A stretch of DNA of 30,117 nucleotides from positions 5,325 to 35,441 of the forward strand of contig PCSF01000299.1 in NCBI GenBank assembly GCA_002771315.1, in the 5' to 3' direction. This DNA is from Desulfobacterales bacterium CG23_combo_of_CG06-09_8_20_14_all_52_9. Lineage in GTDB: Bacteria > Desulfobacterota > Desulfobacteria > Desulfobacterales > UBA2156. Position 1 is the stretch's first letter; every line of letters starts with the position of its first letter. The position numbers and the translations under genes were made by a program. The notes beneath the pieces were generated by a model. That model did not search any database. It was not told the origin of the DNA and saw only the letters and a program-made list of their open reading frames with translations. Below, in pieces: positions 22,220-30,117 of the stretch.

Positions 22220-25165
22220 ATGGATCGCCGCACCTTTCTCAAGATTGCCGCCATGGGGAGTCTCTCCTTTGCCTCCGGCTGTTCTTCGCAACCCGACAAG
22301 ACCCTCTTTTCGCTGGTGCAAGCCCCCGACGATATGGTGACCGGTCGGGGCACCTGGTTTGCCTCCACATGCCGGGAGTGCCCGGCCGGCTGCGGGATTG
22401 TAGCCAAGAACCGGGAAGGACGGGCCATCAAGCTCGAGGGGAATCCCCTGCATCCCATCAACCGGGGAAGGCTTTGTATGCGGGGGCAAGCCGCCCTCCA
22501 GGGAGTGTACAATCCGGATCGGCTCTCCAAACCCCTGATCAGGGAAAACGGCCGTTTGACGCCGATCTCCTATGAAAAAGCCCTTTCCATCATCCAGGAC
22601 AAGGGGTCTGATGCGGCCAAAAAAGGACAGGGGCGGGTGGCGGTGTTTACGGAAATGGTCGGTCCGACTCTTTTATCCCTTTTCAAGGCGCTCCTTGCGC
22701 AGTGGCACTCCGAAACCCCCACCCTATTTGAACCCTTTGCCTATGAATCTCTGAAACTGGCCAATTCCCAGGTTTTCGGAATCGACGGGCTTGCTTCATA
22801 CCGCATGGAACAGGCCGACCTCCTGGTCTCTTTCGGCGCGGATTTTTTAGAGACATGGCTTTCGCCGGTGGAGTATGCCCGTCGGTTCCAGCAGATGCGC
22901 GCTTTCGGATCGGGGGGAAAAGGGGTTTACCTCCATGTGGGCCCTTATGCCGGATTGACCGCCGCCAATGCAGACCGTTTCATGGTCTGTCGTTGCGGAG
23001 GAGAGGCCTTTGTGGCGTTCGGACTGATTCGCGAAGTGCTTGAAAAAATATCCGACTCTTCGGTGTCAGGGGATTTGGTGGAACCGCTGAAACGTATTCT
23101 GGACCCCTTTGATCGGGAAGAGGTTTTAAAATTGTCCGGAATCCGCCAATCCCACTACGATCTTCTGATCGAGCGTGTTTTGTCCGCCCGGAGGCCCTTG
23201 ATTCTCGGCACCCAGGGGGCCGGCGCCGGGGAAAACACCCCGGCAACGGATGTGGCTTCCTGCCTTCTCAATGCGCTATTGGACCCGGATTTGACATTGA
23301 TCGATTTTTCAAACCGACACACCGTGGAACGAACGGCTAAAAGATCCGACGTTCTGAACCGCTTCAAAAGCGTAACGGACGGAAAGGTCGATTTGCTTTT
23401 GCTCAACAACATCGATCCGGTCTTTTCGGTTCCTTACAATGCCGGTTTCCGGAAAACCCTTGGGCAAGATTCCCCTTTTGTGGTGTGTTTTTCTTCTTTT
23501 ATGAGCGAAACCGCCGCACTTTCGGATCTGATCGTTCCGATCGCCCATCCCCTGGAAAGCTGGGATGCCTATGAAGGCAAGACCGGTGTTTGGTCCATCT
23601 TGCAGCCGGTGATGGGGAACCTGGTCGGGACCTACACCCTGGGGGATCTTCTTGTCCGGCTTGCTTTCAAGGGTGAAACCGCACAACAAGGATATCGGGG
23701 TTATTTGGCTAACGACCTGATCCGCCGAGGCATGATTAAGGATGAAAGGGACTGGATCAAGACCGTTCAACAAGGGGGGGCATTTGACGGCCTTTCTTCG
23801 GAAGGGGGTCTCTCCTCGAAGGTTCAGCCCTCCTGGTCATGGGCAGGGACCCTGTCTTCGGCTATCGATCCGGGTGCATCCGGAACGATTTTTGCCGCAG
23901 TGCCTTCCATCCGGCTTTTCGACGGTCGCGGCGCCAACAAGCCGTGGCTCAATGAAGCGCCGGAGCCGATGACCCAGGTGGCCTGGCAGACACCGGTCCT
24001 CATGGATTCCCATACTGCCGCTAAAAACAACATCCGACAGGGAGATGTCCTCAAGATCGCTTCGACCTGGGGGGAACTGGAGGCACCGGTTTATTTGAGC
24101 GAATTCCTGCATCCGGACCTTTTGGTCATGGCTGTGGGGCAGGGACATACCGCTTATGGCCGCTATGCAAAGGGGTTCGGCACCAATGCGGCCGGTATCT
24201 TTCCTCCGGATACCCATCCGGTTTGCGGAGGACCTTTGTATCGAGTGGCCCCGATATCCTTAACCCCTACCGGAAAGTGGTTGAAGCCGGCGAACACCGA
24301 CGGGAGCCGGGTCCAGCATCACCGAAAGATCGCCCTGACCGTGCCTTTGAAAGCTCTTTATGAGCACCAGGAGAAAGGACATCCTGGCCTGGGAATGTGG
24401 GATTTCCCCCTCACCCTCCCCCTGCCGGAAGGTTACGATCCCCAACGCGATTTCTACCCGCCCCATGATCACGATGGATACCGCTGGGCCATGGTCATCG
24501 ACCTGGACCGGTGCATCGGGTGCGGCGCCTGCGCCGTGGCCTGTTATGCCGAAAACAACATCGGTGTGGTGGGGGAAAAACGGATTTTGCAGGGTCGGGA
24601 AATGGCCTGGCTCAGGATTGAGAGGTACCTTGACGAGGCCGATCCGACGCGGGTGATTTTTTTGCCCATGCTCTGTCAACACTGCGACAACGCTCCGTGC
24701 GAATCGGTCTGCCCGGTTTACGCATCCCATCACTCCAGGGAAGGTTTGAATAATCAGATCTACAACCGGTGCATCGGCACCCGGTTTTGCTCTCAGATGT
24801 GCCCGTACAAGGTGCGTCGGTTCAACTGGTTCGACTGGGAGTGGCCGGCACCGCTGAACTTCCAGCTTAACCCCGATGTCACGGTCCGCAGCAAGGGGGT
24901 CACGGAGAAATGCTCATTTTGCATTCAGCGGATCAAGGCTGCTCACGGAAAGGCCAAGGACGAGGGCCGAATGATTCAAGACGGTGAAGTGATTCCCGCC
25001 TGCGCACAGACCTGCCCCACCGATGCCTTTGTTTTTGGAAATCTCATGGACAAAACCAGCCGGATCCGGAAGCTTATGGCCGATCCCCGGGCCTACCAGG
25101 TCATGGGGTACCTGAACACCAAACCCGCGGTGATTTATCTCAAAAAGGTGATCCGGGATGTCTGA
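22220..25165 (+). CDS. actB: ActB-type fused molybdopterin-like and Fe-S subunit of alternative complex III
   Basis: 981 residues from ATG 22220. The N-terminus is a Tat-type lipoprotein signal (RRTFLK, then FASGC with Cys21). The first two-thirds is a molybdopterin-oxidoreductase-like domain that starts with Cys51-x2-Cys54-x3-Cys58-x27-Cys86. The last third (about 750-981) is a four-cluster ferredoxin module: CIGCGACAVAC, CQHCDNAPCESVCP, CIGTRFCSQMCP (third Cys position is Thr, typical of a [3Fe-4S] cluster) and CSFC plus ACAQTCP. It should sit outside the inner membrane and pass quinol electrons to cytochrome. It overlaps actC by eight bases. The Cys set in the first domain is unlike the studied complexes. 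Confidence 0.88.
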   Translation: MDRRTFLKIAAMGSLSFASGCSSQPDKTLFSLVQAPDDMVTGRGTWFASTCRECPAGCGIVAKNREGRAIKLEGNPLHPINRGRLCMRGQAALQGVYNPDRLSKPLIRENGRLTPISYEKALSIIQDKGSDAAKKGQGRVAVFTEMVGPTLLSLFKALLAQWHSETPTLFEPFAYESLKLANSQVFGIDGLASYRMEQADLLVSFGADFLETWLSPVEYARRFQQMRAFGSGGKGVYLHVGPYAGLTAANADRFMVCRCGGEAFVAFGLIREVLEKISDSSVSGDLVEPLKRILDPFDREEVLKLSGIRQSHYDLLIERVLSARRPLILGTQGAGAGENTPATDVASCLLNALLDPDLTLIDFSNRHTVERTAKRSDVLNRFKSVTDGKVDLLLLNNIDPVFSVPYNAGFRKTLGQDSPFVVCFSSFMSETAALSDLIVPIAHPLESWDAYEGKTGVWSILQPVMGNLVGTYTLGDLLVRLAFKGETAQQGYRGYLANDLIRRGMIKDERDWIKTVQQGGAFDGLSSEGGLSSKVQPSWSWAGTLSSAIDPGASGTIFAAVPSIRLFDGRGANKPWLNEAPEPMTQVAWQTPVLMDSHTAAKNNIRQGDVLKIASTWGELEAPVYLSEFLHPDLLVMAVGQGHTAYGRYAKGFGTNAAGIFPPDTHPVCGGPLYRVAPISLTPTGKWLKPANTDGSRVQHHRKIALTVPLKALYEHQEKGHPGLGMWDFPLTLPLPEGYDPQRDFYPPHDHDGYRWAMVIDLDRCIGCGACAVACYAENNIGVVGEKRILQGREMAWLRIERYLDEADPTRVIFLPMLCQHCDNAPCESVCPVYASHHSREGLNNQIYNRCIGTRFCSQMCPYKVRRFNWFDWEWPAPLNFQLNPDVTVRSKGVTEKCSFCIQRIKAAHGKAKDEGRMIQDGEVIPACAQTCPTDAFVFGNLMDKTSRIRKLMADPRAYQVMGYLNTKPAVIYLKKVIRDV

Positions 25166-26486
25166 AAACGCGAATCCGCTCACCTTCGGGGATATCGATC
25201 GCCGCGTTCTCGCCACCCTGGCACCGGCATCCAGGGGGTACTGGGCGGCTGTGGGGCTTTTGGCTTTTGGCGTCCTCATCGGTGCGGGATGTTGGGCCTA
25301 TCAGATCGCCGCCGGAGTGGGTGTCGCCGGAATGAACAATCCGGTGGCATGGGGGACTTATCTGATCAATTTCGTTTTCTGGGTGGGGATCGCCCATTCC
25401 GGAACGCTGATTTCTGCAATCTTGCATCTCATGCGGGCTTCCTGGCGTAATCCCATCGTCCGGGCGGCGGAAACCATGACAGTCTTTGCCGTGTGCGTCG
25501 CCGGTCTGTTTCCCTTCATTCATCTGGGCCGGGTTTGGATGGTCTATTATATGCTCCCCATCCCGAATCAGAGAAATTTGTGGCAGAACTTTCAGTCTCC
25601 CCTCATGTTCGATGTGTTAGCCATCAGCACCTACCTGACCGTGAGCACGCTTTTCTGGTACACCGGCATGCTTCCGGATTTGGCCGTTGTCCGCGACCGT
25701 TCTACAGGGAAGAAGAAAAAGATCTTTACCATAATCTCGCTGGGTTGGACGGGTGCCCAGGAACAGTGGCGGCACTATACCCGGGCCTATCTTTTCTTCG
25801 CGGCCCTGGCCACTCCCCTGGTGATCTCCGTGCATAGCGTGGCCTCCTGGGATTTCACCCTGGGCGTGGTCCCCGGCTGGCATTCCACCATTTTCGCTCC
25901 CTATTTCGTGGCCGGCGCCATCCACAGCGGGCTTTCCATGGTGCTGACCCTCATGATACCGATGCGCCGGATCTTCAATTATGAAAAGATCATCACCATC
26001 GATGTCCTGGAGAATGTGGCCAAGGCCATCATCTTTACCGGGTTCATCGTGGCCTTTGCCTACGGTACCGAATTTTTCATGGCCTGGTACAGTCAAAATC
26101 CCGTTGAACTGGAAGTGTTCCGCAACCGACCCTTCGGCGACTATGCAGCAGGGTTCTGGATCATGGCGGTCTGCAACACTATCTTGCCCGTGGTCTTTTT
26201 TTTCAGGTTCGCCAGGCGGTCTTTGTCGATTCTTTTTATGGTCTCCATCCTGGTCAACATCGGGATGTGGTTCGAGCGGTTTGTGATCATCGTTACCAGC
26301 GTCAGCCGGGACTTCATCCCCCATGCCTGGGGTCTGTATGCGCCCACATGGGTCGAATTTGGGATCATGATCGGGAGTTTTTCCCTTTTTTTCTTTCTCT
26401 TCGTGTTGTTTGTGAAGCATCTGCCGTCGGTATCCATGACGGAGATGAAAGAAATGCTGGGGAAAAGGGGCGGCCATGGCGGATGA
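25158..26486 (+). CDS. actC: ActC, NrfD/PsrC-type integral membrane quinol subunit
   Basis: 442 residues, almost entirely membrane: about ten hydrophobic helices with short loops, among them GYWAAVGLLAFGVLIGAGCW, NPVAWGTYLINFVFWVGIAH, LATPLVISVHSVASWDFTLG and FGIMIGSFSLFFFLFVLFV. The motif NPVAWGTYLINFVFWVGIAHSGTL and the HSVASWDF segment are characteristic of the NrfD family as found in ActC, which holds the quinol site near the periplasmic Fe-S subunit. It starts inside the last codons of actB and overlaps actD by 11 bases, so expression is stoichiometric. Close alternatives are other NrfD proteins; the neighbouring actD and actF settle the assignment. Confidence 0.88.
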   Translation: MSENANPLTFGDIDRRVLATLAPASRGYWAAVGLLAFGVLIGAGCWAYQIAAGVGVAGMNNPVAWGTYLINFVFWVGIAHSGTLISAILHLMRASWRNPIVRAAETMTVFAVCVAGLFPFIHLGRVWMVYYMLPIPNQRNLWQNFQSPLMFDVLAISTYLTVSTLFWYTGMLPDLAVVRDRSTGKKKKIFTIISLGWTGAQEQWRHYTRAYLFFAALATPLVISVHSVASWDFTLGVVPGWHSTIFAPYFVAGAIHSGLSMVLTLMIPMRRIFNYEKIITIDVLENVAKAIIFTGFIVAFAYGTEFFMAWYSQNPVELEVFRNRPFGDYAAGFWIMAVCNTILPVVFFFRFARRSLSILFMVSILVNIGMWFERFVIIVTSVSRDFIPHAWGLYAPTWVEFGIMIGSFSLFFFLFVLFVKHLPSVSMTEMKEMLGKRGGHGG

Positions 26487-26982
26487 TCGCACCATTATGG
26501 GGATATTTTCCGATGAAGAAACGACTTTGTCCGCCGTCCGTGCCCTAAAAGAGACACCATGGTCCATCGAAAATGTCATGAGCCCCATCCCCAGCCGCGA
26601 GATCGCCGATGAGCTTTCCACCAAACCCAGCCGGGTCGGGTATTTCACCCTGGCGGGTGGAATCATCGGTTTCTTCACAGGGTTTGCGCTTTCGGCATAC
26701 ACGGCCTTACAATGGCAACTGGTGGTGAGCGGCAAACCGATCGTAGCCCTGGTTCCGTTTTTCATCGTGGGGTTTGAATTTACCATCCTGTTCGCCGTTT
26801 TCGGAAACGTGGTGGGACTGATCCTTAAGATGAAGCTTCCCGACTACAGGGGGTTGGCGGATCATGACTCTCGGTGCACGGGCGCATGCTTCTGCGTGGT
26901 GGCGGTCTGCCCGGTTTCGGATGAGCAAAAGCTTTTGAACTTTTTAAAGAATAGCGGGGCCGACACGCGGATTTTGTCATGA
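26476..26982 (+). CDS. actD: ActD, small membrane subunit (DUF3341) of alternative complex III
   Basis: 168 residues. A cytoplasmic beta-alpha-beta part (IMGIFSDEETTLSAVRALKE, with VMSPIPSREI) leads to two membrane helices (about 53-75 and 91-117). A soluble tail follows, ending in FCVVAVC with a last helix that mimics the start. This is the DUF3341 layout seen only beside ActC-type proteins. It overlaps both neighbours (11 and 4 bases). Three Cys lie close together near the C-terminal part (RCTGACFCVVAVC), whose role is unknown; the tail usually lacks such a cluster. Confidence 0.85.
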   Translation: MADDRTIMGIFSDEETTLSAVRALKETPWSIENVMSPIPSREIADELSTKPSRVGYFTLAGGIIGFFTGFALSAYTALQWQLVVSGKPIVALVPFFIVGFEFTILFAVFGNVVGLILKMKLPDYRGLADHDSRCTGACFCVVAVCPVSDEQKLLNFLKNSGADTRILS

Positions 26983-28202
26983 ACAAGACCGCCGCAAAGA
27001 TCACGGAATCGGTTTTCTTCAACAGATCCCTTCTCCGGATGACCGGCGTATCGATCGTCATCGGCCTGGTTTCCTTTATCATTCTCCTTTCGGGAAAGCA
27101 TCCGGAGCGGGCGTGGCAGGCCTATCTCACCAATTTTCTCTTCTGGTCCTCCGTGGCCCAGGGAGGTCTTTTGTTCTCGGCCGTCATGCAAGTTGCCCGC
27201 GGCCGTTGGGGCCGGTCCCTGACCGGCCCGGCCGAGGCGCTGGCAGGTTTTTTCCCGGTCTCTTTTCTCCTCTATCTGATTCTTTTTTTAGGATACAAAC
27301 AGGTATTTCCCTGGCGATACATGGAATTGGGTGAAAAAGCGGCGTGGCTGAATCTTCCAGGCCTCTTCGCCCGGGATACGGCAGGGTTTCTGATCCTCTA
27401 TGGTTTGGGATTTATCTACCTCTATCATTCGTGGGCGTTTCGGCTGAACCGGAAAACCGACGCCGGAAAAACAAGAGAATATTTAAACCGGCTATGGAAC
27501 AGTCGATCCGTCGATCCGGATCGATTCAGGGCGCGCATGACCCTTTTTGCGGTCTTGTATATCATTGCCTATGCCGTCATCCTTTCCCTGATCGCCTACG
27601 ACCTGATCATGGCCCTGGATCCCCATTGGTATTCCGCCCTTTTCGGCGCTTACCACTTCGTCAAGGCGTTTTACATGGCCTTGGGGGTCCTGATCATTCT
27701 GGCTTCCATCCTTCACATGAACCCGCAGATCCCCTTTGCCCTGCGCCCATCCCAGTTCCATGACCTGGGAAAGCTCTTTTTCGCCTTTTGCCTGGTCTGG
27801 GCCGATTTTTTTTATTGTCAGTTCATGGTGATCTGGTACGGCAACATCTCCGAAGAAACGGCCTACGTGATCGCAAGAACCATGGCGTCGCCGTGGAGGC
27901 CCATGGCCTGGTTGGTCTTCATCGTTTCTTTCGGGATTCCTTTCCTGATTCTGCTCAATCGGAAGATCAAATCCAACCCGAAATGGATGAGTCTGTTGAG
28001 CGCGCTGGTTCTTCTGGGATTGTGGCTGGAGCACACCCTCCTTATCGGGCCATCCCTGAATCCCCATGTCCACACTCTGCAGTTGGGGATTTTTGACGGC
28101 CTGATCTTTGTCGGTTTTATCGGGCTGATGACCTTAGTGGTGGCGTCGGTTTTACACGTTTTGCCCGAGTTAGCCGAAAGCCGCATTTCGGAGGGCTCAT
28201 GA
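26979..28202 (+). CDS. actF: ActF, second polytopic membrane subunit of alternative complex III
   Basis: 407 residues, about ten membrane helices, the family partner of ActC. Recognisable stretches are AWQAYLTNFLFWSSVAQGGL, YLYHSWAFRLNRK, LSLIAYDLIMALDPHWYSALFGAYHF and DLGKLFFAFCLVWADFFY. Family members keep the HWYSALFGAY motif near the membrane surface. ATGA overlaps with actD before it and with the cytochrome after it show a single translational unit. It packs against ActC and may help conduct protons. There is no cofactor motif, as expected. Confidence 0.87.
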   Translation: MNKTAAKITESVFFNRSLLRMTGVSIVIGLVSFIILLSGKHPERAWQAYLTNFLFWSSVAQGGLLFSAVMQVARGRWGRSLTGPAEALAGFFPVSFLLYLILFLGYKQVFPWRYMELGEKAAWLNLPGLFARDTAGFLILYGLGFIYLYHSWAFRLNRKTDAGKTREYLNRLWNSRSVDPDRFRARMTLFAVLYIIAYAVILSLIAYDLIMALDPHWYSALFGAYHFVKAFYMALGVLIILASILHMNPQIPFALRPSQFHDLGKLFFAFCLVWADFFYCQFMVIWYGNISEETAYVIARTMASPWRPMAWLVFIVSFGIPFLILLNRKIKSNPKWMSLLSALVLLGLWLEHTLLIGPSLNPHVHTLQLGIFDGLIFVGFIGLMTLVVASVLHVLPELAESRISEGS

Positions 28203-28831
28203 CGGCGCTGCCGGTGATTGCCGCGGCCTTGGCCGCCATTTTCATCACGACGATTTTGATCGGCACCGGCGGAAAACCCCTGACTGTGTTCACTTTCTTT
28301 GCGCAAACGAAAGCCGTTTTCCTAAGAAACAAAGGAGCCCTTGCCGCTCTTTTTGCCTCCGTTTTCCTGGTTGCCGCCTTTTTGTTCGCATTTTACGGCG
28401 CCTCGGGAGCCGGGATCGGTCCCGAACAACCGATACCCTTCAGCCACCGGGTGCATGCCGGGGTGAAGGCTATTCCCTGCGAATTCTGCCATTCTTACGT
28501 GCGACGTTCCACCCATCCCGGGATTCCGCCGGTGGAAAAGTGCTTCTATTGCCATAATGATATCATTCCCCGTTATCCATGGATCCAAAAGGAACGAGAG
28601 TATTTCGACACGAAAACGCCGACGCCATGGAAAAAGGTTTTCTACCTTCCGGAGCATGTCTTATTTAACCACGAACGCCACTTAAAAATGGAGGTGCAAT
28701 GTCGGGAGTGTCACGGCGCCATCGAAACCATGGACCGTATTTCCAGGAAACGCTTCAAGATGGGGTTCTGCATCACGTGTCACCAGGAAAAAAAGGCCAA
28801 CCTGGGGTGCTGGCTGGCATGCCACAACTGA
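28199..28831 (+). CDS. actA: ActA-like membrane-anchored multihaem cytochrome c with one odd haem motif
   Basis: 210 residues. Two hydrophobic helices (about 4-24 and 44-68) anchor it. Then come haem motifs CEFCH (94), CFYCH (115), CRECH (168) and CITCH (191), plus CWLACH at 204, which is C-x3-CH rather than C-x2-CH. Candidate sixth ligands are in FSHRVHAG and FNHERHLKM. The layout resembles pentahaem ActA, which carries electrons away from ActB, but in known operons ActA is encoded first, not after actF. No separate monohaem ActE gene is seen. The start overlaps actF by ATGA. Assignment as the complex-III cytochrome is by context and haem layout. Confidence 0.82.
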   Translation: MTALPVIAAALAAIFITTILIGTGGKPLTVFTFFAQTKAVFLRNKGALAALFASVFLVAAFLFAFYGASGAGIGPEQPIPFSHRVHAGVKAIPCEFCHSYVRRSTHPGIPPVEKCFYCHNDIIPRYPWIQKEREYFDTKTPTPWKKVFYLPEHVLFNHERHLKMEVQCRECHGAIETMDRISRKRFKMGFCITCHQEKKANLGCWLACHN

Positions 28832-28849
28832 TAGGCTGCTGTACGTTTA

Positions 28850-30117
28850 ATGAAGGAAGAGGAAACGCGGGATTTGGCAAAACCGAAAGAATTTAAATTT
28901 TACGCCACCGCCAGGGGGTTTTGCCTGACATCGGCCTTCTGGATGGTGATCGCCACATTCATGGGGCTCTGGGGTGCAACGGAATTGATTGCTCCGGATT
29001 TGTCCGGGAGATTGGGGTGGCTCACCTTCGGCCGGATCCGGCCGGTTCATGTCAACCTGGTTCTTTTTGGTTTCGTAACGCCGGGGCTTTTAGCGGCAGC
29101 CTTTTACTATGTCCCCCGACTCCTGAGGACGGAACTGTATAGCGAGACCCTGGGAAAAGTCACGGTTGTCGCCTGGAACATCGTGCTTTTAGCCATCCTG
29201 GTTTCTCTTTGCTTGGGGTATACCCAGGGCCGGGAGTATGCAGAGCCCATATGGGTCATCGATGTTCTCGTCGTCGGGGTGTTGGTTCTTATTTTTTATA
29301 ATTTCACGGCCACGGTGAAGCGCAGGGAAGAGCCGTTTCTCTATGTATCCATCTGGTATGTGCTCGCCGCCGTGATCCTGACGGCCATCACCTACTGCCT
29401 GGGAAACGTCATCTGGCGCCCGCACACCGGCGCTTTAACCGGCATTCCGGATGCGATTCTGCTCTGGTTTTACGGACACAACATCTTTGGGTTGCTATTG
29501 ACGCCGCTTTCCGCCGGTGTGGCCTATTATGTCATCCCCAGGGCCTGCCGGGCGCCCCTTTACAGCCATACGCTTTCCCTTCTGGGATTCTGGTCCCTCA
29601 TCGTGATCTTTACGCATATCGGCACCCATCATCTGCTCCAGGTTCCGGTCCCCACATGGCTCAAGGTTATTGCCATCACCGACAGTGTGGCCATGGTCAT
29701 CCCGGTCATGGCCTTTCTCATCAATATCTGGTACACGGCCAAAGGGCGGCTCGGTGAGATTCACGCGGATATCGGCGCCAAATTCGTCTTCACCGGCACC
29801 ATTATGTTTTTTTTCGTGAGCATCCAGGGATTGATGATGTCGCTGCCCCAGGTCCAGCGGGTGACTCACTTCAATAACTATGTGGTGGGGCATGCCCATG
29901 TGGGAGTTCTGGGATTCGCGGGAATGATCGCCCTCGGGGGGCTGTACACCATCCTTCCCAGGATCAGCGGAAGGCCGCTTTACAGCCGCTTTTTAGCCGA
30001 TCTCCAGTATTGGCTGATTCTTATCGGCGTGTCGGGCTTTGGGATCATACTCACCATTGCCGGGTTGATCCAGGGAAACGCCTGGCTTAACGGAGAAACG
30101 GTTTACCGGGTCCTTCC
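28850..30117 (+). CDS. ccoN: cbb3-like haem-copper oxidase subunit I (partial, cut by window end)
   Basis: The open frame from ATG 28850 (422 codons in view, no stop) encodes a haem-copper subunit I of the CcoN branch. Marks are FGRIRPVHVNLVLFG (low-spin haem His), FYGHNIFGLLLTP (CuB His210), IFTHIGTHHLL (CuB His260-His261) and VGHAHVGVLGF (high- and low-spin haem His). Where cbb3 enzymes have the cross-linked Tyr six residues before the His pair (YxxxxxHH), this has Phe254. The ATG lacks a ribosome site, and TTG 28874 after GGAAGAGGAA is an alternative. It follows the cytochrome gene by 18 bp. It may be an oxidase, or a nitric-oxide-reductase-type enzyme that lacks the Tyr. Confidence 0.85.
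   Translation, partial: MKEEETRDLAKPKEFKFYATARGFCLTSAFWMVIATFMGLWGATELIAPDLSGRLGWLTFGRIRPVHVNLVLFGFVTPGLLAAAFYYVPRLLRTELYSETLGKVTVVAWNIVLLAILVSLCLGYTQGREYAEPIWVIDVLVVGVLVLIFYNFTATVKRREEPFLYVSIWYVLAAVILTAITYCLGNVIWRPHTGALTGIPDAILLWFYGHNIFGLLLTPLSAGVAYYVIPRACRAPLYSHTLSLLGFWSLIVIFTHIGTHHLLQVPVPTWLKVIAITDSVAMVIPVMAFLINIWYTAKGRLGEIHADIGAKFVFTGTIMFFFVSIQGLMMSLPQVQRVTHFNNYVVGHAHVGVLGFAGMIALGGLYTILPRISGRPLYSRFLADLQYWLILIGVSGFGIILTIAGLIQGNAWLNGETVYRVL

Noticed and set aside
25617..26786. Minus-strand open frame of 389 codons across actC and actD
   Set aside because: His/Asp/Gly-rich composition typical of the complement of membrane-protein codons; actC and actD are certain.
1..30117. CRISPR arrays, tRNA or rRNA genes, transposase genes
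   Set aside because: No regularly spaced direct repeats, no cloverleaf or conserved rRNA segments, and no transposase or integrase motifs were seen.

Overview
The window looks like the chromosome of an anaerobic Desulfobacterota (former Deltaproteobacteria) species, probably a degrader of aromatic or hydrocarbon-type carbon sources. This is inferred from gene content only: a paired class III CoA-transferase and an aryl-CoA-ligase-like enzyme in one divergon, LutABC lactate oxidation, many lipoproteins, an alternative complex III-type quinol oxidoreductase and moderate GC. No rRNA, tRNA or CRISPR array was seen.

Layout. 1-1809: a structured inverted repeat, then an ECF sigma factor with its membrane zinc-finger anti-sigma factor, preceded by a sigmaE-like promoter. 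1833-6148 (minus): a LysM lytic transglycosylase and a lutABC operon. 6251-8728: a second promoter of the same ECF type, then a secreted VIT/vWA/AgmX-type protein and a hairpin terminator. 8821-12541 (minus): a decaying accessory stretch with a gene broken by an in-frame TAA (carbonic-anhydrase-like LCIB fold suspected), a fragment of an alpha/beta-hydrolase gene, an unknown lipoprotein and two tandem Slp-type lipoproteins. 12565-19429 (minus): a catabolic cluster with two class III CoA-transferase subunits, four small orphan proteins (some Cys-rich), a metallo-beta-lactamase/TPR protein, a protein made of two internal repeats, a zinc-ribbon-like protein, and a small palindromic mobile element between two of these genes. 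19430-20359: a 930-bp AT-rich divergent control region with three copies of the palindrome TGAAT-N3-ATTCA. 20360-22009 (plus): an AMP-forming acyl/aryl-CoA ligase. 22139-30117 (plus): a sigma70-type promoter followed by actB, actC, actD, actF, a multihaem cytochrome and the start of a cbb3-like haem-copper oxidase subunit I, cut by the window end.

How it fits together. The ligase and CoA-transferase probably activate the same or related carboxylic acids: the ligase could prime a thioester pool with ATP, and the transferase could then recycle CoA between pathway product and substrate. The small proteins between them are the least explained part and the best candidate for an undescribed system. 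One of them resembles, by eye, the small Fe-S subunits of benzylsuccinate-synthase-type glycyl-radical enzymes, although no glycyl-radical subunit lies in the window. The act/cco operon would take electrons from menaquinol to the haem-copper enzyme. That enzyme has Phe where cbb3 oxidases have the active-site Tyr, so O2 reduction should not be assumed. The two matching ECF promoters link the VIT/vWA protein to the sigma/anti-sigma pair as one envelope-response regulon.
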